A DNA stretch of 64,000 nt from Panacagrimonas sp. (GTDB taxonomy: Bacteria > Pseudomonadota > Gammaproteobacteria > Nevskiales > Nevskiaceae). Positions 19,340-27,422 of the stretch are shown here, piece after piece; positions within the stretch are counted from its first letter, which is position 1, and every line of letters starts with the position of its first letter. The notes beneath the pieces are model-generated. The model searched no databases. It was not told the DNA's origin and saw only the letters and a list, made by a program, of their open reading frames with translations. The position numbers were made by a program, and so were the translations under genes. The stretch covers positions 42,730 to 106,729 of the forward strand of contig NZ_JAJFBP010000018.1 of the NCBI RefSeq assembly GCF_020697055.1, written 5' to 3'.

Positions 19340-20125
19340 ATGACCGGCCTGGACCCGATCGCGGACGTCGCGCTGCTGTGCGCCTTTGCGCTGGTCGCCG
19401 GCTTTCTCGATGCGGTCGTCGGCGGCGGCGGACTGATCCAGATTCCCGCGCTGATGATCCTGCTGCCCGAGGCGCCGATCGCCGCGCTGTTCGGCACCAA
19501 CAAGTGCGTGTCGGTCTGCGGTACCTCCGCGGCGATCTGGCAGTACACGCGCCATGTCGAGATTCCGTGGCGGCCGGTGCTGCCGACCATGCTGACGGCG
19601 TTGCTGTCCGGCTTTCTCGGCGCCGCGACGGTCAGCCTCCTGGACCCCGATGCCCTGCGTCCGGTGATCCTCGCGGTGCTGGTGCTCGTGCTGGTCTACA
19701 CGCTGTGGCGCAAGGACTTCGGCGCGATCCACGCGCCCAGGCTCGGCCACCACGCGCAGGTCGTGGCGGGCCTGGCGGCCGGCGCCGTCATCGGCTTCTA
19801 CGACGGCTTCCTGGGACCGGGCACCGGCAGCTTCCTGGTGCTCGCATTCGTCGCGCTGTTCGGCTTTTCGTTCCTGCACGCATCGGCCGTCGCCAAGATC
19901 GTCAACGTGACCACCAACGTCGCCGCGATCGCCTACTTCGTTCCGCGCGGCCACGTCATCCCCACGCTGGTCGTGCCGATGGCGTTGGCCAATCTCACCG
20001 GCGGATGGCTCGGCGCACACGTCGCCATCCGGCACGGCAGCGGTTTCGTGCGCGGCGTGTTCCTGGTCGTGGTCGGTCTGCTGCTGGCGCGCTTCGCGTT
20101 CGACATCTTCGTCGGCGACCGCTGA
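19340..20125 (+). CDS. TSUP (TauE/SafE) family transporter
   Basis: This 261-residue protein has about eight membrane helices in two related halves, each with the TSUP glycine-rich motif (AGFLDAVVGGGGLIQIPAL and GAVIGFYDGFLGPGTGSFLVLAF). TSUP members move organosulfonates, sulfite, thiosulfate or similar small anions; the substrate here is not known. It resembles E. coli YfcA in length and motifs. The gene starts 35 bases from the divergent recR and stands 50-70 bases upstream of the signalling operon. Confidence 0.9.
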   Translation: MTGLDPIADVALLCAFALVAGFLDAVVGGGGLIQIPALMILLPEAPIAALFGTNKCVSVCGTSAAIWQYTRHVEIPWRPVLPTMLTALLSGFLGAATVSLLDPDALRPVILAVLVLVLVYTLWRKDFGAIHAPRLGHHAQVVAGLAAGAVIGFYDGFLGPGTGSFLVLAFVALFGFSFLHASAVAKIVNVTTNVAAIAYFVPRGHVIPTLVVPMALANLTGGWLGAHVAIRHGSGFVRGVFLVVVGLLLARFAFDIFVGDR

Positions 20126-20194
20126 CGGCCGCGTCAGGAAACGCCTGGCACCGGGCTTGCACCGGGGCCGCAGCGAGTGATCGAGGGAAGACCG

Positions 20195-20629
20195 TTGTCG
20201 GCTGCATCCACGAGACCCCTGCGCCTGTTGCTGGTAGAGGACAGCGAACCCTGCCGCGCGCTTTTCGCCTGCCTGATCGAGGACGTACGCGGCTGCGTCG
20301 GCGCCGGCATCGAATGCGATTGCGCGTGCTCCGGGGCCGAGGCACTCGATCGGCTTCGCGACCGGCACTACGACGCGCTGGTGCTCGACCAGAACATGCC
20401 CGGCATGAGCGGACTCGAAGTCCTGGCGGCGTTGCGCCATATCCGGTGGGATGCTGCGCATCCCAAGGTGCTCGCCTACTCGAGCTGCGATGCGCCGGAT
20501 TTTCGTCGGCGGTGCCTGGCTGCCGGCGCGGACGCCTTTGCATCCAAGTACATGTGTGCGCCCGAATTCATTTCCGTACTGCAGCAGTTGGGCCTGGTCG
20601 CAGGCGACGCGGCCGGCTCGCACGCATGA
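20195..20629 (+). CDS. Single-domain response regulator
   Basis: The protein is a lone CheY-like receiver: acidic pair Glu15/Asp16 (LLLVEDSEP), phospho-acceptor Asp65 in ALVLDQNMPGMSG, Ser at the conserved switch position, and Lys118 in the ASKYM segment. There is no output domain. The TTG start at 20195 is preferred because GAGGGAAG lies a few bases upstream; a GTG at 20177 would add six residues. Its stop overlaps the ATG of the next receiver-GGDEF gene. It probably relays phosphate from the histidine kinase encoded two genes downstream. Confidence 0.85.
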   Translation: MSAASTRPLRLLLVEDSEPCRALFACLIEDVRGCVGAGIECDCACSGAEALDRLRDRHYDALVLDQNMPGMSGLEVLAALRHIRWDAAHPKVLAYSSCDAPDFRRRCLAAGADAFASKYMCAPEFISVLQQLGLVAGDAAGSHA

Positions 20630-22374
20630 GCGCACCGCCAGCCCTTTCGGTGCTGCTGGTCGAGGACTACGCGATCGACGCGTTGTACCTGATTGAAATC
20701 CTAGACGGCGTGGAGCCCGCGCAGCGTCCGCACGTCGAGCACGTCGGCTCGATCGCCGACGCCGAACAGACGCTGGCCGAGCGCACGTTCGACTGCGTGC
20801 TGCTGGACCTCGCGCTGCCGGACGGCCACGGCGTCGAGAACGTGCAGCGCATTCGCGCCGCGAGCCGCACCGCGACGATCGTCGTCATGACCGGCCTGGA
20901 CGACGAGCGCCGTGCGATCGAGGCGCTCGAACTGGGCGCACAGGACTACCTCGTCAAGGGCCGGCTGGATTCCGCCGATCTGATGCGGCACCTGCGGCGC
21001 GCGATCCAGCGACATCGCCTCGTGACGGATCTGGACCGTGAGCACGAACTGCAGAAGCGCCTGGCCGGGCGCGACGCGCTGACCGGGCTGGCCAATCGCC
21101 AGCTGCTCGGCGAGCGGGCGCGCGACGAGATGGCGCACGCGCGCCGCCGCGGCGACCGCCTCGCTTTCTGCTTCATCGATCTCGATGGCTTCAAGGCCAT
21201 CAACGATGCGCTCGGGCACGCGGCCGGAGACGTCGCGCTGATCGCGGTGGCCGATGCGCTGCTCGAGGCCGTGCGCGCCGAAGACACCGTCGCGCGCATC
21301 GGCGGCGACGAGTTCGTGGTCATGCAGGTGGCGGTGCGCGACGAAAGCGACGTGCGCGAAACCGGCCGGCGTCTGGTCGAAGCCGTCCGCGGCATCCGCA
21401 GTCTCAACGGACAGCCGATCCGGCTCGGCGCCAGCGTGGGCGCGGCGATCTTTCCCGATCACGGCGACAGCTTCGAATCGCTGCTGCTGCACGCGGACGG
21501 GCAGATGTATCGCGCCAAGCGTGCTGGCGGGAGCGACGTGCGGGTGCAGTCCGCATCGCGGGTGCGGATCCCTTCCCGCTTGGAGACCGCCGAGGCGTCG
21601 ATCGACGATGCCGGGCTGGTCTACCAGCCCTGGGTGGGCGGCCGCGGTGGCGTCGAAGCGCTGCTACGCCTGCGGCGCGACGGCCGATGGACCGGCGCCG
21701 ACGAACTGCTGCGAATCGCCGACCGACCCGGACCGCGCAGCACGCTGTCGCAATGGGTGCTGCAGACCGCCTGCGGCCAGTGGGCAAGCTGGCATCGCGC
21801 CGTGCACGACGACCTCGGACGCCTGGCCGTGAACATGACTGCAGCGGAGGTCGCCCGTTCCGGATTTCCCGAGATCGTGACGGCGGTGCTGGCGAGCCAG
21901 GGGCTGCCACGCGACACGCTCCAGATCGAGATCGCCGAGCCGCTGCTCGATGCGCCCGAACGCGCGCTGCTCGACAACATGGCGAGCCTGCGGGCCGCAG
22001 GCGTTCGCCTGGTCATCGACCAGTTCGGCCGCCAGCGCGCCTCTTTGCGCGCCCTCACACGGTTGCCCATCGACGGCGTGAAGCTCGATGCCAGCGTCGT
22101 GCGTGGCCTGGAGAGCGCCGACAACGAAGCGCGCGCCCTGGTCGCCGGCATCGTCGCGGCAGCCCAGATCCGCCAGCTCGAAGTGGCGGCCGTCGGCGTC
22201 GAATGCGAGGCGCAGGCGCGGGCATGCATCGCGCTGTCGTGCGAAGCGCTGCAGGGCCTGTGGTACGCCGGCTGGGTCGGCCCTGAGGAGTTGCCGCGAC
22301 TGCTCGCGGGACGCGATCAGCAGGTCCGGCGCTCGTGGCTTCGTGAGGCGACGCGTCGCTGTGCGACGGCCTAG
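20626..22374 (+). CDS. Receiver-GGDEF-degenerate EAL protein
   Basis: The 582 residues form a receiver (phospho-acceptor Asp61), a GGDEF diguanylate cyclase domain (about 145-305, intact GGDEF at 226-230, with an RxxD inhibitory site RAED at 217-220), and an EAL domain (about 315-570). The EAL domain keeps Glu344, Asn403, Asp465 and Lys486, but the second Asp of the DDFG motif is Gln466 and the Glu of the AEGVE motif is Val523, so phosphodiesterase activity is probably lost. It is therefore likely a phosphorylation-controlled c-di-GMP synthase with an EAL sensing module. It is coupled by ATGA overlap to the receiver gene and lies 9 bases before the kinase gene. Confidence 0.92.
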   Translation: MSAPPALSVLLVEDYAIDALYLIEILDGVEPAQRPHVEHVGSIADAEQTLAERTFDCVLLDLALPDGHGVENVQRIRAASRTATIVVMTGLDDERRAIEALELGAQDYLVKGRLDSADLMRHLRRAIQRHRLVTDLDREHELQKRLAGRDALTGLANRQLLGERARDEMAHARRRGDRLAFCFIDLDGFKAINDALGHAAGDVALIAVADALLEAVRAEDTVARIGGDEFVVMQVAVRDESDVRETGRRLVEAVRGIRSLNGQPIRLGASVGAAIFPDHGDSFESLLLHADGQMYRAKRAGGSDVRVQSASRVRIPSRLETAEASIDDAGLVYQPWVGGRGGVEALLRLRRDGRWTGADELLRIADRPGPRSTLSQWVLQTACGQWASWHRAVHDDLGRLAVNMTAAEVARSGFPEIVTAVLASQGLPRDTLQIEIAEPLLDAPERALLDNMASLRAAGVRLVIDQFGRQRASLRALTRLPIDGVKLDASVVRGLESADNEARALVAGIVAAAQIRQLEVAAVGVECEAQARACIALSCEALQGLWYAGWVGPEELPRLLAGRDQQVRRSWLREATRRCATA

Positions 22375-22383
22375 GTCACCTGC

Positions 22384-24735
22384 ATGAGCGTCGCCGCCGA
22401 AAACGTCCCGCGACCAGACCCCGCCCTGCACATGCCGGCGCATCGCACGTTGCAGCGCATCGCGCTCGTCGCACTCGCCTACGCGGTCTGGGGGAAGCTC
22501 GGGCTGCTGCTCGCGGTACCGCCCGGCTATGCCACCGCCGTGTGGCCGGCGTCCGGCGTGGCCCTGGCCGCGGTGCTGCTGTGGGGCCGCAGCGTGACGC
22601 CCGGCGTGATGATCGGTTCCTTCGCCGTCAATGCAATGACGTCCTGGGACGCCAGCACCCAGTCATTGCTCGTCCGCTCGCTGGTGATGCCCACGACCAT
22701 CGCCTGCGGTGCGGCGCTGCAAGCCGCGCTCGGGGCGTGGTTGATCCGGCGCAGCGGCTTTCGCCACATCTTCTCGGGCGAGCACGACGTCATCCGCACG
22801 CTGGTGATCGGCGGTCCGCTCGCCTGCCTCATCAGCGCCAGCGTGGGCACCGGCACCCTGCTGCTGTGGGGCGTGCTGCCGCCCGCCAACGTGTCGTTCA
22901 GCTGGCTGACGTGGTGGGTCGGCGATTCGATCGGCGTGATGATCTTCGTCCCGCTGATCTGCGCCTGGTCGATGAGGCCTGGGCGGGACTGGCGGCGACA
23001 GCAGATCGCGCTCACGGTTCCGATGGTCGTGCTGTTCACGGCCGTCGTGATCCTGTTCTTCTACGTCAGCGCCACCGAGCAGCGGCGGCAGACCGCCGAA
23101 TTCGACGAGGAAGCGATGGAGTTCGGCGCTTCGCTGCAGAAGGCGCTCGATTCCAACCTGCAGATGCTCACCGCCGTGAGCAGCTTTCACGCTGCGTCCC
23201 GTCATGTGGAGCGGCAGGAGTTCGAGACGTTCGTCGCCGCGATGCTGCCGCATTACACCGCGGTGCAGACCGTCGGCTGGTCGCCGTGGGTGTCGTCGGC
23301 CGAACGCGACGCGTTCGTGCAGGCGATGCGCCGGGACGGCGAACCGGAGTTCGACATCACCGAGCGCAGCGCGTCGGGCGCCCTCGTGCCGGCCGGTGTG
23401 CGATCCGAATACACCCCCGTGAGCTTCATCGTGCCGGAGGATCTCAACGGTCAGGCCATTGGCTACGACCTGTTGTCCGAGCCGGTGCGCGGCGACGCGA
23501 TCCGGCGTGCGATGCGTTCGCGCTCGGCCACGGCCACCGGCTGGCTCCATCCCGTGCAGGACCCGGTGCCGCGGCCCAGCACGATCCTCTACCTGCCCCT
23601 TTACGGATCGGACCCCGCGGAGGCGCCCAGCCTGGCCTCGGCCGTGCTTCGCATCGAACCGCTGCTCGAAGCGGCGTTCGTCGGGCTGAGTGCAACCGGG
23701 CTGCACGTTCGCGTGAGCGATGCGACGGCCGATTCCACGGTGCCTCCCATCGTCATGGGGTCGCCGGCGCCGGCTACGCCGGGCGCGGTTGCCGCGGAGC
23801 GCCTGATCCCCATCCACGTTGCGGACCACGACTGGAATGTCTATTTCGCGCTGACCGAGAGCTACGCCGTCGCGCACCGGTCGTGGCGGGCCTGGGGCAT
23901 GCTCGCGGTCGGACTGTCGCTGGCCGGGTTGCTCGGGATGCTGCTGCTGGTGCTGCTGGCGCGCCAGTCGCGTATCGAGGAGGCGGTGGCGCAGCGCACC
24001 GCAGAACTGCACGAGGCGCAACGGCGCCTGGAGCAATACGCGGCGGGACTCGAGCGCAGCAACAAGGAACTCGAACAGTTCGCATCGGTGGCGTCGCACG
24101 ACCTGCAGGCGCCGGTCCGCGGCGTGATCAGCTTCGTGCGACTGCTGCGCGAGCGTTACAGCGGTCGCACGCTCGAGGGCAAGGGCGAGGAGTTCCTGCG
24201 ACTGATCGAGCAGAGCGCCGTGCACATGAAGTCGCTGATCGACGGCCTGCTGGCGCTGTCGCGCGTCGGGCATCGCGAGCCGGGCCATGGCCCCGTCGAC
24301 TGCAACGACGTGCTGCAGGAGGTCGAAGCGCAGCTCGCGGCGATCGTGCAGGAACGCGATGCGCTCATCACGCATGATCGTCTGCCGGTTGCACTGGGAT
24401 CACGCATCGAGGTCTTCCAGGTGCTGCAGAACCTGATCACCAACGGCCTGAAGTTCCAGCCGGGACATGCGCCCAGGATCCACGTGTCGGCCGCACGCGA
24501 GGGCGCGTTCTGGCGCATCAGCGTGATGGATCGCGGCATCGGCATCGCGCCGCGGCACCAGAAGCGCATCTTCCGCATCTTCCAGCGCCTGAACGCCAAC
24601 GACACGTACGAAGGCACCGGCATCGGCCTGGCCATCTGCGAGAAGATCGTGAGCAACCACGGCGGGCGCATCTGGGTGGAGTCGACGCCGGGCCACGGCG
24701 CGACGTTCCATTTCACCCTGCCGGCGGTTTCCTAG
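22384..24735 (+). CDS. MASE1-CHASE sensor histidine kinase
   Basis: This 783-residue protein starts with a MASE1 integral-membrane sensor (about 20-220), continues with a periplasmic CHASE-like ligand-binding domain (about 235-490) closed by a further membrane helix (about 500-525), a short coiled coil, HisKA with phospho-acceptor His572 in SVASHDLQAPVRG, and an HATPase domain (NLITNGLKFQ, DRGIGIAP, GTGIGLAICEKI). It should sense an unknown periplasmic or membrane cue and phosphorylate the two receivers upstream. The gene end overlaps the convergent epmA by four bases. Confidence 0.92.
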   Translation: MSVAAENVPRPDPALHMPAHRTLQRIALVALAYAVWGKLGLLLAVPPGYATAVWPASGVALAAVLLWGRSVTPGVMIGSFAVNAMTSWDASTQSLLVRSLVMPTTIACGAALQAALGAWLIRRSGFRHIFSGEHDVIRTLVIGGPLACLISASVGTGTLLLWGVLPPANVSFSWLTWWVGDSIGVMIFVPLICAWSMRPGRDWRRQQIALTVPMVVLFTAVVILFFYVSATEQRRQTAEFDEEAMEFGASLQKALDSNLQMLTAVSSFHAASRHVERQEFETFVAAMLPHYTAVQTVGWSPWVSSAERDAFVQAMRRDGEPEFDITERSASGALVPAGVRSEYTPVSFIVPEDLNGQAIGYDLLSEPVRGDAIRRAMRSRSATATGWLHPVQDPVPRPSTILYLPLYGSDPAEAPSLASAVLRIEPLLEAAFVGLSATGLHVRVSDATADSTVPPIVMGSPAPATPGAVAAERLIPIHVADHDWNVYFALTESYAVAHRSWRAWGMLAVGLSLAGLLGMLLLVLLARQSRIEEAVAQRTAELHEAQRRLEQYAAGLERSNKELEQFASVASHDLQAPVRGVISFVRLLRERYSGRTLEGKGEEFLRLIEQSAVHMKSLIDGLLALSRVGHREPGHGPVDCNDVLQEVEAQLAAIVQERDALITHDRLPVALGSRIEVFQVLQNLITNGLKFQPGHAPRIHVSAAREGAFWRISVMDRGIGIAPRHQKRIFRIFQRLNANDTYEGTGIGLAICEKIVSNHGGRIWVESTPGHGATFHFTLPAVS

Positions 24736-25718
24736 GCGCGCGTTCCGTCGAAGCTCAACGCCTGCGCCATATGCGGCAGGCCGAGCTGGAGCATCAGCAG
24801 TCGATCGAGTCCGAGCGCCACACCCGCGCAGTCCGGCAATCCGGCGCGCAGCGCGGCGATCAGATGCGCGTCGTAAGGCGGCACCACGCGGCCGTTTTCC
24901 TTGCGCCAGAGCTGATCGGATTCGAATCGCCGCCGCTGCTCGCCGGCGTCACCCAGTTCGTGGAAGCCATTGGCGAGCTCGATGCCCTGCCAGAAGAGCT
25001 CGAAGCGCTCGGCCACCGGCGGATCACCCGGCCGGATGCGCGACAGCGCGGCCTGGCTTGCCGGAAAGTCGAGCAGGAATGCGGGCACGTCGAAGCCCAG
25101 ACGCGGGCCGACGCGATGCGACATCCACAGGTCGAGCCAGGCGTCGCGGTCCGCTTCGCGATCACCCAGATCGAGTGCAGGAACCTCGCCATCCCGCGCG
25201 CGCTCGCGCAACCGGGCCACCGGTTCGGCGAACGGATCGAATCCGGCGTGCTGCATGAACGCCTCGCGATAGGTCCAGCGCGGATAGTCGTGGTGCGGTG
25301 CGAGCCCGAGCGCCTGCAGCAGCGCCCGCACCTCGTCCATCAGGCGATGGTGATCCCAGCCCGGCCGGTACCACTCGAGCAGGCGGAATTCGGGATTGTG
25401 ATGGCGTCCCGACTCCTCGCGCCGGAACACCGGCGCGATCTGGAAGATCGGCCCTGCGCCGGCGCACAGCAGCCGCTTCATCGCGAATTCGGGCGAGGTC
25501 TGCAGCCAGCCGCCGCCCGGGACGTCGAACGATTCGATGTGCCGATCGACGGTGGCATGCGCGGACATGACGGGCGTGTCGACTTCGAGCACGTCGCGGG
25601 ACGAAAAAAAAGCGCGGACGGAACCGTAGAGTTCCGCCCGCGCCTTGATCGTCTGGAGGGACGCCGAGGGAGACCAGAGCGCGCTTGCGTCTCCCGTCTC
25701 CCGTCTCCCTTCTCCCAT
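24732..25718 (-). CDS. epmA: EF-P lysine-lysyltransferase EpmA
   Basis: This 328-residue protein is a truncated class II lysyl-tRNA synthetase without the anticodon-binding domain. It shows motif 2 (VFRREESGRHHNPEF), LLEWYRPGWDH and motif 3 (GVALGLDRLLML). It attaches (R)-beta-lysine to Lys34 of EF-P. The only usable start is the ATG at 25718: it directly follows the efp TAG in the same frame and has CGCGGGGAAA upstream. Codons 2-10 are made of a 7-bp tandem repeat, so slippage there would change the frame. Confidence 0.95.
   Translation of the reverse strand: MGEGRRETGDASALWSPSASLQTIKARAELYGSVRAFFSSRDVLEVDTPVMSAHATVDRHIESFDVPGGGWLQTSPEFAMKRLLCAGAGPIFQIAPVFRREESGRHHNPEFRLLEWYRPGWDHHRLMDEVRALLQALGLAPHHDYPRWTYREAFMQHAGFDPFAEPVARLRERARDGEVPALDLGDREADRDAWLDLWMSHRVGPRLGFDVPAFLLDFPASQAALSRIRPGDPPVAERFELFWQGIELANGFHELGDAGEQRRRFESDQLWRKENGRVVPPYDAHLIAALRAGLPDCAGVALGLDRLLMLQLGLPHMAQALSFDGTRA
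25688..25715 (-). repeat. 7-bp tandem repeat inside the first codons of epmA
   Basis: On the minus strand the ATG is followed by GGAGAAG and three perfect GGAGACG units. Because the unit is not a multiple of three, gain or loss of one copy would shift epmA out of frame. The copy number is small. Confidence 0.8.
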
Positions 25719-26288
25719 CTATTTCCCCGCGCGGCTCAGGTACTCGCCGGTGCGCGTGTCGACCTTGATGACCTCGCCCTGCTGCACGAACAGTGGCACG
25801 CGGACCACCGCGCCGGTTTCGAGCGTCGCCGGCTTGCCGCCGCCGCCGCTGGTGTCCCCGCGCACACCGGGATCGGTCTCGGTGATGGTCAGCAGCGCGA
25901 AGTTCGGCGGCGTGACCGACAACGGCAGGCCATTGAAGAACAGGATCTTGCAGGTCTCTTCACCCTTGATCCATTTCGCGGCGTCTTCGCAGGCCGTGCG
26001 GCTGGCCTGGATCTGCTCGAAGGTGGCGGGGTTCATGAAGTGCCAGAACTCGCCGTCGTTGTAGAGATACTGCATCTCCACTTCCTCGATGTCGGCCAGT
26101 TCCCAGGAGTCGCCCGACTTCAGCGTCTTCTCCAGCACGCGGCCGTTCTTGAGGTTGCGGATCTTGATCGTGTTGGTCGCCTGGCCCTTGCCGGGCTTGC
26201 GGTACTCGTTCTCGACGATCGAATAGGGTTCGCCGTCGACCAGCACCTTGGTGCCGGACCTCATCTCGTTGGTGCTGACGGAAGCCAT
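25719..26288 (-). CDS. efp: Elongation factor P
   Basis: This 189-residue protein has the KOW-like N-terminal domain, with the beta-lysylation site Lys34 in RKPGKGQA, and two OB-type domains ending in [11 protein letters not shown]. It relieves ribosome stalling at polyproline. The start at 26288 gives the normal length and is divergent from epmB across only 75 bp. The following epmA begins directly after its stop. With EpmA and EpmB present and Lys34 conserved, this is the beta-lysylated type. Confidence 0.97.
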   Translation of the reverse strand: MASVSTNEMRSGTKVLVDGEPYSIVENEYRKPGKGQATNTIKIRNLKNGRVLEKTLKSGDSWELADIEEVEMQYLYNDGEFWHFMNPATFEQIQASRTACEDAAKWIKGEETCKILFFNGLPLSVTPPNFALLTITETDPGVRGDTSGGGGKPATLETGAVVRVPLFVQQGEVIKVDTRTGEYLSRAGK

Positions 26289-26363
26289 GAATATTGCTCG
26301 GTGGAAAGATTGGGGCGGCGTGGATTGCTGCTTGCGCACGCGGCCGGCGAAAATGGGTCGCGC

Positions 26364-27422
26364 ATGATACAGGCTCCCCCTTCCCCCAAAAAGGCCCGAA
26401 ACGGGCTCCAAAGCCCGTGCCCGCCGACGCGGAGCGAATCGGCGCGGGGCTGGCAGCACGCGCTTCGCGAAGCTTTCACCCGACCCTCCGACCTGCTGGC
26501 GTATCTGGAACTCGATCCCACGTTGCCGGTGCTCGATTTCGAGCGGCTGCGGGATTTCCCCCTGCGCGTTCCCCGTGGGTTCGCCGCCCGCATGCGCAAG
26601 GGCGACCCGTTCGACCCGCTGTTCGTCCAGGTCTGGCCGTCCGCCCGCGAAGCCGAGCCCGCGCCGGGCTTCGTCCGGGACGCCGTCGGCGACATCGACG
26701 CCGCGCTCGGCGATGGCGTGCTGCACAAGTACCAGGGCCGCGCGCTGCTGATCACCACCGGCGCCTGCGCCGTGCATTGCCGCTACTGCTTTCGACGTCA
26801 CTTCCCCTATTCCGAGAGCCTGGCCGCGCGCGCCCATTGGCAGCCGGCGCTCGAACGCTTGGGAGCTGACGACAGCATCAGCGAGGCGATCCTGTCGGGC
26901 GGCGATCCGCTGTCGCTGTCCGACGAGCGACTCGGGGAGCTGTTCGAGGGTCTGGCCGGGATCCGGCACCTGCGTCGTCTGCGCATCCACACGCGCCAAC
27001 CGGTCGTGTTGCCGGAGCGGGTCGACGCCGGCCTGCTTCAGATCCTGCGCGCCGTGCCGATGGACAAGGTGATGGTGCTGCACGCCAACCATGCGCAGGA
27101 GCTGGATGAACACGTGGCGCGTGCATGCCGCGACCTGCGCGAGAGCGGCTGGATGCTGCTGAACCAGTCGGTCCTGCTGCGCGGTGTGAACGACAGCACG
27201 GCGGACTTGCGCAGCCTGCATGAACGATTGTTCGGCCTGGGCGTTCTCCCCTACTATCTGCACTTGGTCGACCGTGTCGAGGGGACCGCCCATCACGAAG
27301 TCGCAGAACACAGGGCACGGCAACTGATGAAGGAACTGTCGAGCAGCTCGCCTGGTTACCTCGTACCGCGTCTGGCACGCGAAGTGCCGGGAGAACCCGC
27401 CAAGTCCTGGCTTTCATGGTGA
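26364..27422 (+). CDS. epmB: EF-P beta-lysylation lysine 2,3-aminomutase EpmB
   Basis: This 352-residue radical-SAM, PLP-dependent enzyme has its iron-sulfur motif at Cys135, Cys139 and Cys142 (CAVHCRYCF), the ILSGGDPL segment and a C-terminal [17 protein letters not shown] region. It converts lysine to (R)-beta-lysine for transfer to EF-P. The ATG at 26364 is preferred; the open frame extends much further upstream only as antisense to efp. Its stop overlaps the fimX start by seven bases, so the two are translated together. Confidence 0.94.
   Translation: MIQAPPSPKKARNGLQSPCPPTRSESARGWQHALREAFTRPSDLLAYLELDPTLPVLDFERLRDFPLRVPRGFAARMRKGDPFDPLFVQVWPSAREAEPAPGFVRDAVGDIDAALGDGVLHKYQGRALLITTGACAVHCRYCFRRHFPYSESLAARAHWQPALERLGADDSISEAILSGGDPLSLSDERLGELFEGLAGIRHLRRLRIHTRQPVVLPERVDAGLLQILRAVPMDKVMVLHANHAQELDEHVARACRDLRESGWMLLNQSVLLRGVNDSTADLRSLHERLFGLGVLPYYLHLVDRVEGTAHHEVAEHRARQLMKELSSSSPGYLVPRLAREVPGEPAKSWLSW

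Noticed and set aside
19378-22374. Single 998-aa ORF spanning the TSUP gene and the GGDEF protein
   Set aside because: Its first 416 residues are a shadow of the TSUP and receiver genes; the GGDEF protein starts at 20626 with an ATGA overlap.
24771-26363. Plus-strand extension of epmB across epmA and efp
   Set aside because: It is antisense to two clear genes; epmB begins at 26364 at the family start.
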